From an uncultured Selenomonadales bacterium (GTDB taxonomy: Bacteria > Bacillota > Negativicutes > Selenomonadales > Selenomonadaceae), in NCBI GenBank assembly GCA_937915725.1, contig CALGGV010000114.1, positions 1-16,166 on the forward strand: DNA of 16,166 nt, given 5' to 3'. Below the pieces are notes generated by a model. That model saw only the letters and a list, made by a program, of their open reading frames with translations, had not been told where the DNA came from and made no database searches. This document shows, piece after piece, positions 1 to 6,177 of this stretch (position 1 is the first letter of the stretch; each line of letters starts with the position of its first letter). The position numbers were made by a program, and so were the translations under genes.

Positions 1-290
1 GCGGTACTAATGAGCAAAATATGCAAATTCTTAAAGCACTGGAAGGCATTGATCCGGACGGTGTAAATGAAGTTTATAACGCGATGCGTAATGCCGGTGG
101 TAGTTATGAAGAAATGGGCAATATTGCCGCCGGCGGAGTTTATAATCTCGTCTCAAAAAATCTTGGTCGTCACATAACCGCATTTGCTGATTCTAATGGT
201 AATAATACTTATCGGAAAAATGGTCGCATAATTTCTCATAAAGATATTTTGAATATGATCAATGCTAAAGCAGACGGCTGGGAATTTTAG
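1..290 (+). CDS. Microcin-like double-glycine peptide 1 (5' end outside window)
   Basis: The frame is open from the window edge (codons start at base 3) and ends in TAG at 288-290. Only the last leader glycine and the mature part are present, so the true start lies upstream and the ATG at base 21 is internal. The mature region is about 95 residues, has no cysteine, is glycine-rich, and ends in Trp-Glu-Phe. Its first 24 residues are identical to those of the next gene, and the DNA from base 1 matches that from base 383 almost exactly, so the two are a tandem duplication with a period of 382 bases. By analogy with that copy it should carry a leader of about 21 residues ending in NVAGG. Its function is not known. 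Size, leader type and lack of cysteines resemble class II microcins, which is inference. Confidence 0.85.
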   Translation, partial: GTNEQNMQILKALEGIDPDGVNEVYNAMRNAGGSYEEMGNIAAGGVYNLVSKNLGRHITAFADSNGNNTYRKNGRIISHKDILNMINAKADGWEF

Positions 291-324
291 CCAACAAATT
301 AACCAACGAAAGGAGGTGAAAAAT

Positions 325-684
325 ATGAATGAAGAATCCAAAAAAACTGAGCTTAGCGAAGACGCCCTTGATAACGTCGCAGGCGGTACTAATGAGCAAA
401 ATATGCAAATTCTTAAAGCACTGGAAGGCATTGATCCCGACGGTGTAAATGAAGTTTATAGCGCGATGAGTAACGTCGGCGGTAATTATGAAAAAATGGG
501 TAATATTGCCTCCGTCGGAGTTTATAGACTCGTATCCAAAAATCTTGGCTCTAACGTAACCGCATTTTCTTCGCCTAATGATGCTAATAGTTATTTGAAA
601 AATGGTCGTTACATTTCTCATAACGATATTTTGAATGAGATTAAAAAGAAAGCGGCGGGGGCAGAAAGTTTTGAAATTTTGTAA
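325..684 (+). CDS. Microcin-like double-glycine peptide 2, 119 aa
   Basis: The start is the ATG at 325, set by AAAGGAGGTG at 310-319; the frame extends upstream to 262, but without a ribosome site. Residues 1-21 form a charged leader ending in LSEDALDNVAGG, the classic pattern read by C39 peptidase ABC transporters, which cut after Gly-Gly. The predicted mature product is 98 residues, cysteine-free, starts TNEQNMQILKALEGIDPDG and has the conserved tail signature NGRYISHNDIL. The likely fate is export across both membranes by a peptidase-containing transporter, an adaptor and a TolC channel; only the channel lies in this window. Secreted antibacterial or signalling protein are both possible. 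No immunity-like membrane gene sits beside it. I do not recognise the mature domain. Confidence 0.92.
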   Translation: MNEESKKTELSEDALDNVAGGTNEQNMQILKALEGIDPDGVNEVYSAMSNVGGNYEKMGNIASVGVYRLVSKNLGSNVTAFSSPNDANSYLKNGRYISHNDILNEIKKKAAGAESFEIL

Positions 685-714
685 TTATTTGTACACTGAA
701 AGGAGGTGTAAACC

Positions 715-1053
715 ATGAGCGAAGAAACCAAAAAACGCGAACTTAGCGAAGACGATCTTGACAACGTGGCGGGCGGCTCTTTTGAAGAAAATCAGGAACT
801 TCTTAATGTAATGATGGACATTGACCCCAAAGGTACAGAAAATTTGCTTAAAACTTGGGATCAAAAAGCTCCTAATGCACAAAGTTCTTTCAACGACAAG
901 ATGCAGAAACTTATGAATGCTAATTTTAAAGGTAGCCAAATTCTGCTCTCTTCGGACAAAATTGAGAATCTTTACACGGTTGGCGGCAAGCGTATGTCTC
1001 ACGGTCAATTTGTTGACATGCTTAAGAGCATGGGCAGCGGAAACGACTTTTAA
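715..1053 (+). CDS. Microcin-like double-glycine peptide 3, 112 aa
   Basis: A strong AAAGGAGGTG stands just before the ATG at 715. The leader (residues 1-21) ends in LSEDDLDNVAGG and is nearly the same as in the preceding gene. The mature part is 91 residues, cysteine-free, and much more diverged. It keeps the IDPKG motif near its start and GKRMSHGQFVDML near its end, matching IDPDG and GRYISHNDIL in the other two copies. This shows one mature-domain family with a fast-evolving middle. It ends in Asn-Asp-Phe; all three members have an aromatic residue among the last four. It is presumably co-transcribed with the genes on both sides, since no terminator is visible upstream. Its function is unknown. 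Confidence 0.92.
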   Translation: MSEETKKRELSEDDLDNVAGGSFEENQELLNVMMDIDPKGTENLLKTWDQKAPNAQSSFNDKMQKLMNANFKGSQILLSSDKIENLYTVGGKRMSHGQFVDMLKSMGSGNDF

Positions 1054-1072
1054 GAATTGCTGAACTTCATTT

Positions 1073-1130
1073 AAAAATTGATATTAATTGCGGCGTTTGC
1101 CGTGATTGATATAAAAAAATTTTAGGAGGT
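1073..1130 (+). promoter_or_regulatory. Leader hairpin element, copy 1
   Basis: This element of about 58 bases ends in the ribosome site of the first Nif11 precursor. Its hairpin pairs 1086-1094 with 1099-1107 (nine pairs, two of them G-U, GTTT loop), followed by GATATAAAAAAATTTTAGGAGG. Two further copies precede the other Nif11 genes and none precedes the microcin-like genes. No T-run directly follows the stem, so it is not a standard terminator. An RNA stability, processing or translation element is the likelier role, which is inference. Confidence 0.6.
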
Positions 1131-1138
1131 GTTGCGGT

Positions 1139-1447
1139 ATGAATGAAAAAATTGCCGAATTTTACGCAAAGGTAACTTCAGACGACGCCCTCAAAGCGAA
1201 AGTTGAAAAAATTCTCGCAGGCGCAGAAATTACCGACGCTACAGATGATCAACTTAAAGCTATTGGCGAAATTGCCAAAGAATTGGGCTACAACTTCACT
1301 ATTGACGAAGTTAAAGAATATATCGCATCCGGCGATGTTCAACTTGATGAAGATGCACTTGATAACGTCGCAGGCGGCGTCAGCAAAGGCGTGAACAAAT
1401 GCGAAGGCGCAAATGCAGGCATTAGCGACAAATTTGCAAACGGTTAA
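1139..1447 (+). CDS. Nif11-type RiPP precursor peptide 1, 102 aa
   Basis: AGGAGGT at 1124-1130 precedes the ATG. Residues 1-80 form a Nif11-like leader (nitrogenase-related NHLP family): a helical start MNEKIAEFYAKV, a middle with AIGEIAKELGYNFTIDEVKEY, and the end LDEDALDNVAGG. Cleavage after Gly80 would release a 22-residue core beginning VSKGVNKC and containing CEGANAGISDKF. The core has one cysteine (residue 88) and no Tyr or Trp. The radical SAM/SPASM enzyme starting at 2327 is the obvious modifying partner. The chemistry cannot be read from sequence: a Cys thioether to a neighbouring residue, epimerisation, or another C-H modification are all open. Compared with the other two copies, this one is the most diverged at DNA level in the leader. 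Confidence 0.93.
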   Translation: MNEKIAEFYAKVTSDDALKAKVEKILAGAEITDATDDQLKAIGEIAKELGYNFTIDEVKEYIASGDVQLDEDALDNVAGGVSKGVNKCEGANAGISDKFANG

Positions 1448-1505
1448 TAAATTTGCTGTTAATCCCGGCGTTTTTCGGGATTGATATAAAAAAATTTTAG
1501 GAGGT
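1448..1505 (+). promoter_or_regulatory. Leader hairpin element, copy 2
   Basis: Here the hairpin is a perfect AATCCCG (1461-1467) / CGGGATT (1476-1482) stem, followed by the same GATATAAAAAAATTTTAGGAGGT tail. Relative to copy 1, a T-G pair becomes C-G (one-sided change) and a G-T pair becomes C-G (changes on both sides). The outer stem is therefore preserved while its sequence changes, which is evidence that the RNA structure is selected. Confidence 0.6.
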
Positions 1506-1514
1506 TGTTCTATT

Positions 1515-1829
1515 ATGAACGAAAAAATTGCTGAATTCTATGCAAAAGTAACTTCAGACGACGCCCTCAAGGCGAAAGTTGAAAAGATTCTCGGCGGCAA
1601 AGAAATTACCGATGCTACAGATGATCAGCTTAAAGCTATTGGCGAAATTGCCAAAGAATTGGGCTACAACTTCACCATTGCGGAAGTTAAAGAGTATATC
1701 GCGTCCGGCGATGTTCAACTTGATGAAGATGCACTTGATAACGTTGCAGGCGGCGTCAACAAAGGCGTAAACAGCTGCAGCGGCGACAATGCAGGTATCA
1801 AAGACACATTTGCAAACAAAAACTCATAA
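1515..1829 (+). CDS. Nif11-type RiPP precursor peptide 2, 104 aa
   Basis: It has an 80-residue Nif11-like leader ending LDEDALDNVAGG and a 24-residue core that begins VNKGVNSC and contains CSGDNAGIKDTF. The ATG at 1515 follows AGGAGGT at 1499-1505. From the ATG through the start of the core (about 250 bases) the DNA differs from precursor 3 at one visible position, a silent change in the Ala codon of VAGG. The cores then differ at many residues. Invariant core positions across the three copies are Val1, the Lys-Gly pair, Asn6, the single Cys, Gly two after it, then NAGI, Asp and Phe. It is a candidate substrate of the downstream radical SAM maturase. Confidence 0.93.
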   Translation: MNEKIAEFYAKVTSDDALKAKVEKILGGKEITDATDDQLKAIGEIAKELGYNFTIAEVKEYIASGDVQLDEDALDNVAGGVNKGVNSCSGDNAGIKDTFANKNS

Positions 1830-1852
1830 CAGTTAGACGGTATCATTTCAAA

Positions 1853-1910
1853 AAAATTTGATATTAGTTGCGGCGTTGTCCGTGATTGATATAAAAAATT
1901 TTTAGGAGGT
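1853..1910 (+). promoter_or_regulatory. Leader hairpin element, copy 3
   Basis: This is the third copy of the leader element. Bases 1866-1873 pair with 1880-1887 (eight pairs, three of them G-T wobbles), then comes GATATAAAAAATTTTTAGGAGGT. Its sequence is closest to copy 1, although the gene it precedes is closest to precursor 2. The leader elements and coding parts therefore have different copying histories. Confidence 0.55.
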
Positions 1911-1918
1911 TTTTCCAT

Positions 1919-2230
1919 ATGAACGAAAAAATTGCTGAATTCTATGCAAAAGTAACTTCAGACGACGCCCTCAAGGCGAAAGTTGAAAAGATTCTCGGCG
2001 GCAAAGAAATTACCGATGCTACAGATGATCAGCTTAAAGCTATTGGCGAAATTGCCAAAGAATTGGGCTACAACTTCACCATTGCGGAAGTTAAAGAGTA
2101 TATCGCGTCCGGCGATGTTCAACTTGATGAAGATGCACTTGATAACGTTGCGGGCGGCGTCAACAAAGGCAAAAATGAATGTCACGGTGCCAATGCAGGA
2201 ATCAGAGACGACTTTTCAAACAAAAGCTGA
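1919..2230 (+). CDS. Nif11-type RiPP precursor peptide 3, 103 aa
   Basis: The ATG at 1919 follows AGGAGGT at 1904-1910. The Nif11-like leader (residues 1-80, ending in DNVAGG) is identical in protein sequence to that of precursor 2. The 23-residue core starts VNKGKNEC and contains CHGANAGIRDDF. As in the sister cores, there is a single Cys and the fixed Gly-x-Asn-Ala-Gly-Ile motif. An intrinsic terminator lies 30 bases after the stop, so this is the last gene of the strongly expressed precursor block. The maturase comes after the terminator, an arrangement that would give much more substrate than enzyme. Confidence 0.93.
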   Translation: MNEKIAEFYAKVTSDDALKAKVEKILGGKEITDATDDQLKAIGEIAKELGYNFTIAEVKEYIASGDVQLDEDALDNVAGGVNKGKNECHGANAGIRDDFSNKS

Positions 2231-2258
2231 TAGGTAACACGGTAAACTAAATTTAGGC

Positions 2259-2304
2259 GGGGACTGCCGGAAATACTAAAAACGTGTGCGCGGCAGTCCT
2301 TTTG
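2259..2304 (+). terminator. Intrinsic terminator between precursors and maturase
   Basis: GGACTGCCG (2261-2269) pairs perfectly with CGGCAGTCC (2291-2299) and is followed at once by TTTTG. The loop is 21 bases. It sits between precursor 3 and the radical SAM gene, which has only a weak GGGTGA ribosome site. Partial read-through here would set a high ratio of peptide to enzyme. Confidence 0.8.
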
Positions 2305-2326
2305 TCTAAAGAAAACGGGTGATTTT

Positions 2327-3724
2327 ATGCGTTATGTAACACTTGCGCCGCAATATATGTTACGCGGCTGGTGCGATATGAAATACGCACTTTATAACCG
2401 GAATGCTTGGGGCGGCGATTCAAATAAAGTTGTACCCTTAACGCCGTTGCAAATGCAGGCGATTGAGTTAATTACTTCCAAAGGCGTTTCAATAGACGAA
2501 AAAATTTTACCGAAAAGTTTCAGAAATGCCGCCAAAAAATTATTAAATCGCAAAATTTTAGTCGAATGTTCCAAAGATGAAGGGCTTACCGAATTTCAAA
2601 AATATAAATATTCAGATTCCAAAATGTCACAAGTATTAACGTGGTCAATTACGGGAAATTGTAATTTGCGCTGCCGCCATTGCTATATTTCTTCAGATAA
2701 AAATCTTTACGGCGAAATGACTTTTGAACAATGCAAAGAAGTAATTCGGCAGATGATTGACGCAAATATTTATCAAGTTGCAATAACCGGCGGCGAACCG
2801 TTAGTAAGAAAAGATTTTTGGCAGTTGATTGATCTTTTCATTGAAAACAGAATCAATATTGAAGAAATTTTTACAAATGGCGTTGCCGTTACAGAAAAAT
2901 TTTTGGACAAGTTGGAATCGAAAAATATCAATATGAATTGTTTTTTGGTAAGTTTTGACGGCGTCGGTTGTCATGACTGGGTTAGAGGGATCAAAGGCAC
3001 GGAAGAAAAAACTTTGGCGGCAATTCGGCTGATGAAAAAAAGAGGTTACGGCGTAATTGTTACAACGGTTTTACACAACGGCAACCGCGCGGCACTTTTG
3101 CCAACTTACGAATTAATGAAAGAATTGGGCGTCAATAAATGGAAAGTTGCCACTATCGCAAATTCCGGCAACTGGGCGCAACAAGAAAATAATTCTATTG
3201 ACGAAATGAAAATAATGGAAGAATATTTTAAAGTCCTTGAAAAATACAAGGCGGACGGAATGCCGATGGAAATAAAATTGGGCGGTATTTTTTATTCTGC
3301 CGGCGCGGGCAAAGGTTATTCAATTCCATTTTTAAGCGGTTGCGGTACAGCTGAACGGGAAAAAGAAACTATCTGCGAGGCAAGCCGAATTTTTCCGCAC
3401 TTGTTGCCGGACGGCAAATTAATTCCCTGCTTGCCAATGAGCGGTACACTTATGGAAAAAATTGCGCCTAATATTTTTGACGAAGGACAAAGTATTGGTA
3501 AAATTTTAACAAATTCCCCTATTGAAAAATATACCAACTGCACTTATAAGGATTTATTCAGGAAAAATGCCGAGTGCAATGCTTGCGAATATAAATATAA
3601 ATGTTCGCACTGCCCGGCAAGTTCAATGGAAGATACAGGCGATTTTTTCGGAAAATGTATTGGCGCGTGTATCTTCATAAAAGGCAAGTACTTTGAAAGA
3701 GTACAAGAAATTATGTCAAATTAA
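2327..3724 (+). CDS. Radical SAM/SPASM peptide maturase (Nif11-class), 465 aa
   Basis: This enzyme is predicted to modify the Nif11 precursors by radical chemistry in the cytoplasm. Residues 1-30, with YMLRGWCDMKYALYN, resemble the N-terminus typical of Nif11-class maturases, which supports the ATG at 2327. Residues 36-82 look like a small winged-helix, RRE/PqqD-like leader-binding domain. The radical SAM core starts with C112-x3-C116-x2-C119 (CNLRCRHC), the [4Fe-4S] site, followed by GGEP at 155-158 for SAM binding. The C-terminal SPASM-type domain holds Cys339, 350, 368, 405, 417, 420, 426, 429, 444 and 448, including CNACEYKYKCSHC, enough for auxiliary clusters. The family is clear. The reaction (thioether, epimerisation or other cross-link) is not, although the single core cysteine makes thioether chemistry attractive. 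Terminators flank the gene on both sides. Confidence 0.92.
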   Translation: MRYVTLAPQYMLRGWCDMKYALYNRNAWGGDSNKVVPLTPLQMQAIELITSKGVSIDEKILPKSFRNAAKKLLNRKILVECSKDEGLTEFQKYKYSDSKMSQVLTWSITGNCNLRCRHCYISSDKNLYGEMTFEQCKEVIRQMIDANIYQVAITGGEPLVRKDFWQLIDLFIENRINIEEIFTNGVAVTEKFLDKLESKNINMNCFLVSFDGVGCHDWVRGIKGTEEKTLAAIRLMKKRGYGVIVTTVLHNGNRAALLPTYELMKELGVNKWKVATIANSGNWAQQENNSIDEMKIMEEYFKVLEKYKADGMPMEIKLGGIFYSAGAGKGYSIPFLSGCGTAEREKETICEASRIFPHLLPDGKLIPCLPMSGTLMEKIAPNIFDEGQSIGKILTNSPIEKYTNCTYKDLFRKNAECNACEYKYKCSHCPASSMEDTGDFFGKCIGACIFIKGKYFERVQEIMSN

Positions 3725-3729
3725 CTTAG

Positions 3730-3760
3730 AATCTTGGCTTTTTCTGTCAAGATTTTTTTA
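3730..3760 (+). terminator. Intrinsic terminator before the TolC-like gene
   Basis: AATCTTG (3730-3736) pairs perfectly with CAAGATT (3748-3754), and a run of seven T covers 3753-3759. It lies between the maturase stop and the ribosome site of the next gene, whose ATG is only about 20 bases further on. Either transcription reads through at a reduced level or the element acts as an attenuator. Confidence 0.7.
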
Positions 3761-3779
3761 TAATATAGGAGCTTTTAAA

Positions 3780-5201
3780 ATGAATAAGAAATTATTTGCA
3801 ATAATACCGAGCTTATTAGCTTTATTTTTAAATAGTAATGTATGTTCAGCAATGACGCTTAATCTTGAGCAAAGTATTCAGCTGGCGTTAGAAAATAATC
3901 AAACTATTGAACAGACAATAGAAGACAGAATCAAGGCAAAATGGGGCTTATCTGAAGCGCGTAGAAATTCCGGCGTTACTTTTTCTTGGAGCGTTTCAGC
4001 CATGAGAATTGGCGGCAAGGCTTATGAAAGCGCGCGCAGGAATCACGAACAGTACGGTACACCTGCATATAAAAGCGAATTTAGCAATTCATTTAATGTA
4101 TCAATGCCGTTGTACACCGGCGGAAATTTGGAAGGATCCATTGAATCTGCGCGTTACGGTTTAAACGCCTCTGATTTATTGGTAGAAAGTTCAATGCAAC
4201 AAATTCGCTACCAAACTACAGAGGCTTATTATCAAGTTTTGCAATGCCTTGCCTTAGTTAATGTTCGACAAGAGGCAGTCAATACGTTGCAGGAACACCT
4301 TAACAAAGTTACCATTCAATACGAAGAAGGTATAACTGCAAAATCAGACGTTTTGTCGTCACAAGTTCGCCTTGCAAGTGAGCAGCAATCATTGGTTACA
4401 GCCGAAAATAATTATTATAAATCCACAGCAACACTTAAAAATATAATTGGTTTTCCGCAGGAAGGCGATTTGGAAATTGACGACAACTTAACTTATGAAA
4501 AATATGATTTATCGCTTAAATATTGTACAGATTACGCGCTGGAAAATCGCCCTGATTATTTGGCGGCTCAATATGCCGTAAAGAGTGCAGAGGCTGAAGT
4601 AAAATCTACAAGATCCGGCACATTGCCTCAAGTAAGTGCTACAGTTGGAAAAAGCATGACAAGTGAAGGCGCAAATTTTAAGGAAGATCACAGCGGCGAA
4701 TGGAGCGCGGGTATACGGGCGCAATGGAATATTTTTGACAATGGAATAACTTCCGCAAAAGTTGAGCAATCAAAGTCCGCTTTGAGAAAAGCTAAATCTG
4801 CAGAAAAAAAGGCGAAGGACGATATTTTACTTGAAGTAAACGCCGCTTTCTTAGACTTAAAAGCAGCGGAAACAAATATTAAAACTACACAATCGGCTAT
4901 AGCCATTGCCAAAGAAGATTATGAAATAGCACAACTGCGCTATACTGAAGGAATTGACACAAATTTAGCTGTAATGGACGCGCAGGAAAAATTAACTGAA
5001 GCCCAAAATAATTACTATAACGCGCTGTACACTTACTATATCAGCAAATCGCAACTTGATAAAGCTATAGGCGTGCCGTTAAATATTGACGTGCAATTAT
5101 ACACACAAGCAGAGCAAGAAGGAAAAACATCAGATCAAGCATTGGAAGTTGCGAAATTGGAAAAACAAAATACGCTTGTTGATAAGCCTGAAACAAAGTA
5201 A
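3780..5201 (+). CDS. TolC-family outer-membrane efflux protein, 473 aa
   Basis: This is a trimeric outer-membrane channel subunit of the TolC family, the exit duct for type I secretion and efflux. The ATG at 3780 is chosen over an in-frame ATG at 3693 because AGGAG at 3767-3771 is correctly spaced and a signal peptide follows directly: Lys-rich start, hydrophobic stretch, cut expected after VCSA (about residue 24). The mature part shows the two-fold repeat of the family. Each half begins with a helix rich in Ala, Glu and Asn (LEQSIQLALENN; then YALENRPDYLAAQYAVKSAE) and contains a YEEGITAKSDVLSSQ / YTEGIDTNLAVMDAQ type motif. The C-terminal 40 residues are polar. The adjacent double-glycine precursors suggest that it serves their export, but no transporter or adaptor gene is in the window. 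Confidence 0.93.
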   Translation: MNKKLFAIIPSLLALFLNSNVCSAMTLNLEQSIQLALENNQTIEQTIEDRIKAKWGLSEARRNSGVTFSWSVSAMRIGGKAYESARRNHEQYGTPAYKSEFSNSFNVSMPLYTGGNLEGSIESARYGLNASDLLVESSMQQIRYQTTEAYYQVLQCLALVNVRQEAVNTLQEHLNKVTIQYEEGITAKSDVLSSQVRLASEQQSLVTAENNYYKSTATLKNIIGFPQEGDLEIDDNLTYEKYDLSLKYCTDYALENRPDYLAAQYAVKSAEAEVKSTRSGTLPQVSATVGKSMTSEGANFKEDHSGEWSAGIRAQWNIFDNGITSAKVEQSKSALRKAKSAEKKAKDDILLEVNAAFLDLKAAETNIKTTQSAIAIAKEDYEIAQLRYTEGIDTNLAVMDAQEKLTEAQNNYYNALYTYYISKSQLDKAIGVPLNIDVQLYTQAEQEGKTSDQALEVAKLEKQNTLVDKPETK

Positions 5202-5238
5202 CTTAAAAATGCCCGGTACGCGCTCTAAAATCGTCTAC

Positions 5239-5296
5239 AAGGCGTCTTCTGATATTCGGTAATATGTTTTTACCTAAAACTATCAGTAGACGCCTT
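5239..5296 (+). repeat. Long imperfect hairpin between TolC-like and HEAAH genes
   Basis: AAGGCGTCTTCTGATA (5239-5254) pairs with TATCAGTAGACGCCTT (5281-5296) over 16 positions with one mismatch. Inside it, GGTAA (5258-5262) pairs with TTACC (5270-5274). GTCTAC at 5233-5238 is also an exact complement of GTAGAC at 5286-5291, so a competing fold exists. Weak T-rich sequence follows 8 bases later (5305-5310). It could be a terminator for the upstream operon, a switch, or a small repeat element. Confidence 0.55.
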
Positions 5297-5335
5297 AAAA
5301 TTGATTTTTTGCGTTTACGGCTTACGAGGTAGGAA

Positions 5336-6166
5336 ATGGAATTTATAACTGCTGAAGAATATCTTTCACATTTTTACAAATTAGAAAACGCGCCGAAAAA
5401 TTTACCGCTTGCAGATGAAAATTATATGGAACAGTGGCGGGAATATTCAGGGCAAAATTTTTTAGATTTTATTGAAGAAAGATTTTCGATTGAAACTGAC
5501 AAATATAAATTTAGCGAACCGACAAAGATAAAGCTGACATTTACAAAGACAATGGGCGGCAACCTTCCCGTTATTTTCACTGCCAATCATGAAGATTTTG
5601 TAACAATGGAGGCGTTAATAACCGGAAGAAATAATTTAAGAAAGTTACCGCTGACAGTGAACGCCTTCACAATTTCTGCCAAAAATAAAAAAATTTACGG
5701 TCATAGAATAATATTGTTGAATGACGCGCCGTACAGTAATATTTCTGCAGATAATTTTGGACTTACTGCAGATGAATGGCTGAAGAAGTCATACAAATTA
5801 AGATTAAGGCACGAGGCGGCGCACTATGAAACTTTGAGAATTTTTGGCGGAATGAAAAATAATGCACTTGATGAAATTTTGGCTGACGCACTGGGACAAA
5901 TTGCGGCGTTCGGAAATTTCAGCGCGGCGCGGCAAAGATTATTTTTCGGACTGAACGGCGATAAATGCACGGGACGCCTTCAATTTTATTGCCAAAAAGT
6001 TTTGGAGGATGAACGCTCTTTGATATATCAAGCTGTAGATGAAGTTTTAGATATAGTTGAAAAAAGAATCTGCACTGCACTGAATGAAAATTTATCAGAA
6101 AAAAATATATTGTATATGTTAGCCGGACAGAGTATTGTTGATTTGGCGAAAAATTTTAAAATTTAA
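5336..6166 (+). CDS. Putative HExxH zinc-dependent protein, family not recognised, 276 aa
   Basis: Residues 159-163 read HEAAH, the HExxH zinc and catalytic motif. Seventeen residues on, DEILAD supplies Glu180-x3-Asp184, the spacing and pattern of a third ligand in gluzincin-type metallopeptidases. Just before the motif is NAFTISAKNKKIYGHRIILL, a beta-rich part, and after it come mostly helices. There is no signal peptide or membrane segment, so it should be cytoplasmic. The ATG at 5336 follows GAGGTAGGA. A 62-residue peptide gene with a leader-like end begins 11 bases after the stop, so the pair is probably translated together. A role in cutting or handling that peptide is possible but is inference. 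I cannot name the family, and the motif alone does not prove peptidase activity. Confidence 0.85.
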   Translation: MEFITAEEYLSHFYKLENAPKNLPLADENYMEQWREYSGQNFLDFIEERFSIETDKYKFSEPTKIKLTFTKTMGGNLPVIFTANHEDFVTMEALITGRNNLRKLPLTVNAFTISAKNKKIYGHRIILLNDAPYSNISADNFGLTADEWLKKSYKLRLRHEAAHYETLRIFGGMKNNALDEILADALGQIAAFGNFSAARQRLFFGLNGDKCTGRLQFYCQKVLEDERSLIYQAVDEVLDIVEKRICTALNENLSEKNILYMLAGQSIVDLAKNFKI

Positions 6167-6177
6167 GGTTGAGAGGT

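Noticed and set aside
153..1008. Reverse-strand open frames of 92-118 codons opposite the microcin-like genes
   Set aside because: They have no ribosome sites and low-complexity hydrophobic composition. The forward genes have leaders, strong ribosome sites and conserved motifs.
1078..1115. TTGATA...TATAAA in the leader elements as sigma-70 promoters
   Set aside because: The spacing is 26 bases. The alternative TTGCGG box would place the start at the ribosome site. The paired stem explains the conservation better.
1379..1444. Spliceotide-type (XYG) core in the Nif11 precursors
   Set aside because: None of the three cores contains Tyr; the conserved motif is GxNAGI.
1203..2237. Overlapping + strand open frames of 63-84 codons, conserved across the three Nif11 genes
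   Set aside because: They are alternate frames of the conserved leader DNA. They lack ribosome sites, and their conservation is explained by the Nif11 frame, which has the strong AGGAGG.
3759..3764. TATAAT as a promoter -10 box for the TolC-like gene
   Set aside because: Transcription would start at or after the ribosome site (3767-3771), and no good -35 box lies 17 bases upstream. It is better read as part of the AT-rich terminator tail.
3693..3779. A 29-residue N-terminal extension of the TolC-like protein
   Set aside because: It overlaps the maturase 3' end and a terminator hairpin, has no ribosome site, and would bury the signal peptide that starts at 3780.
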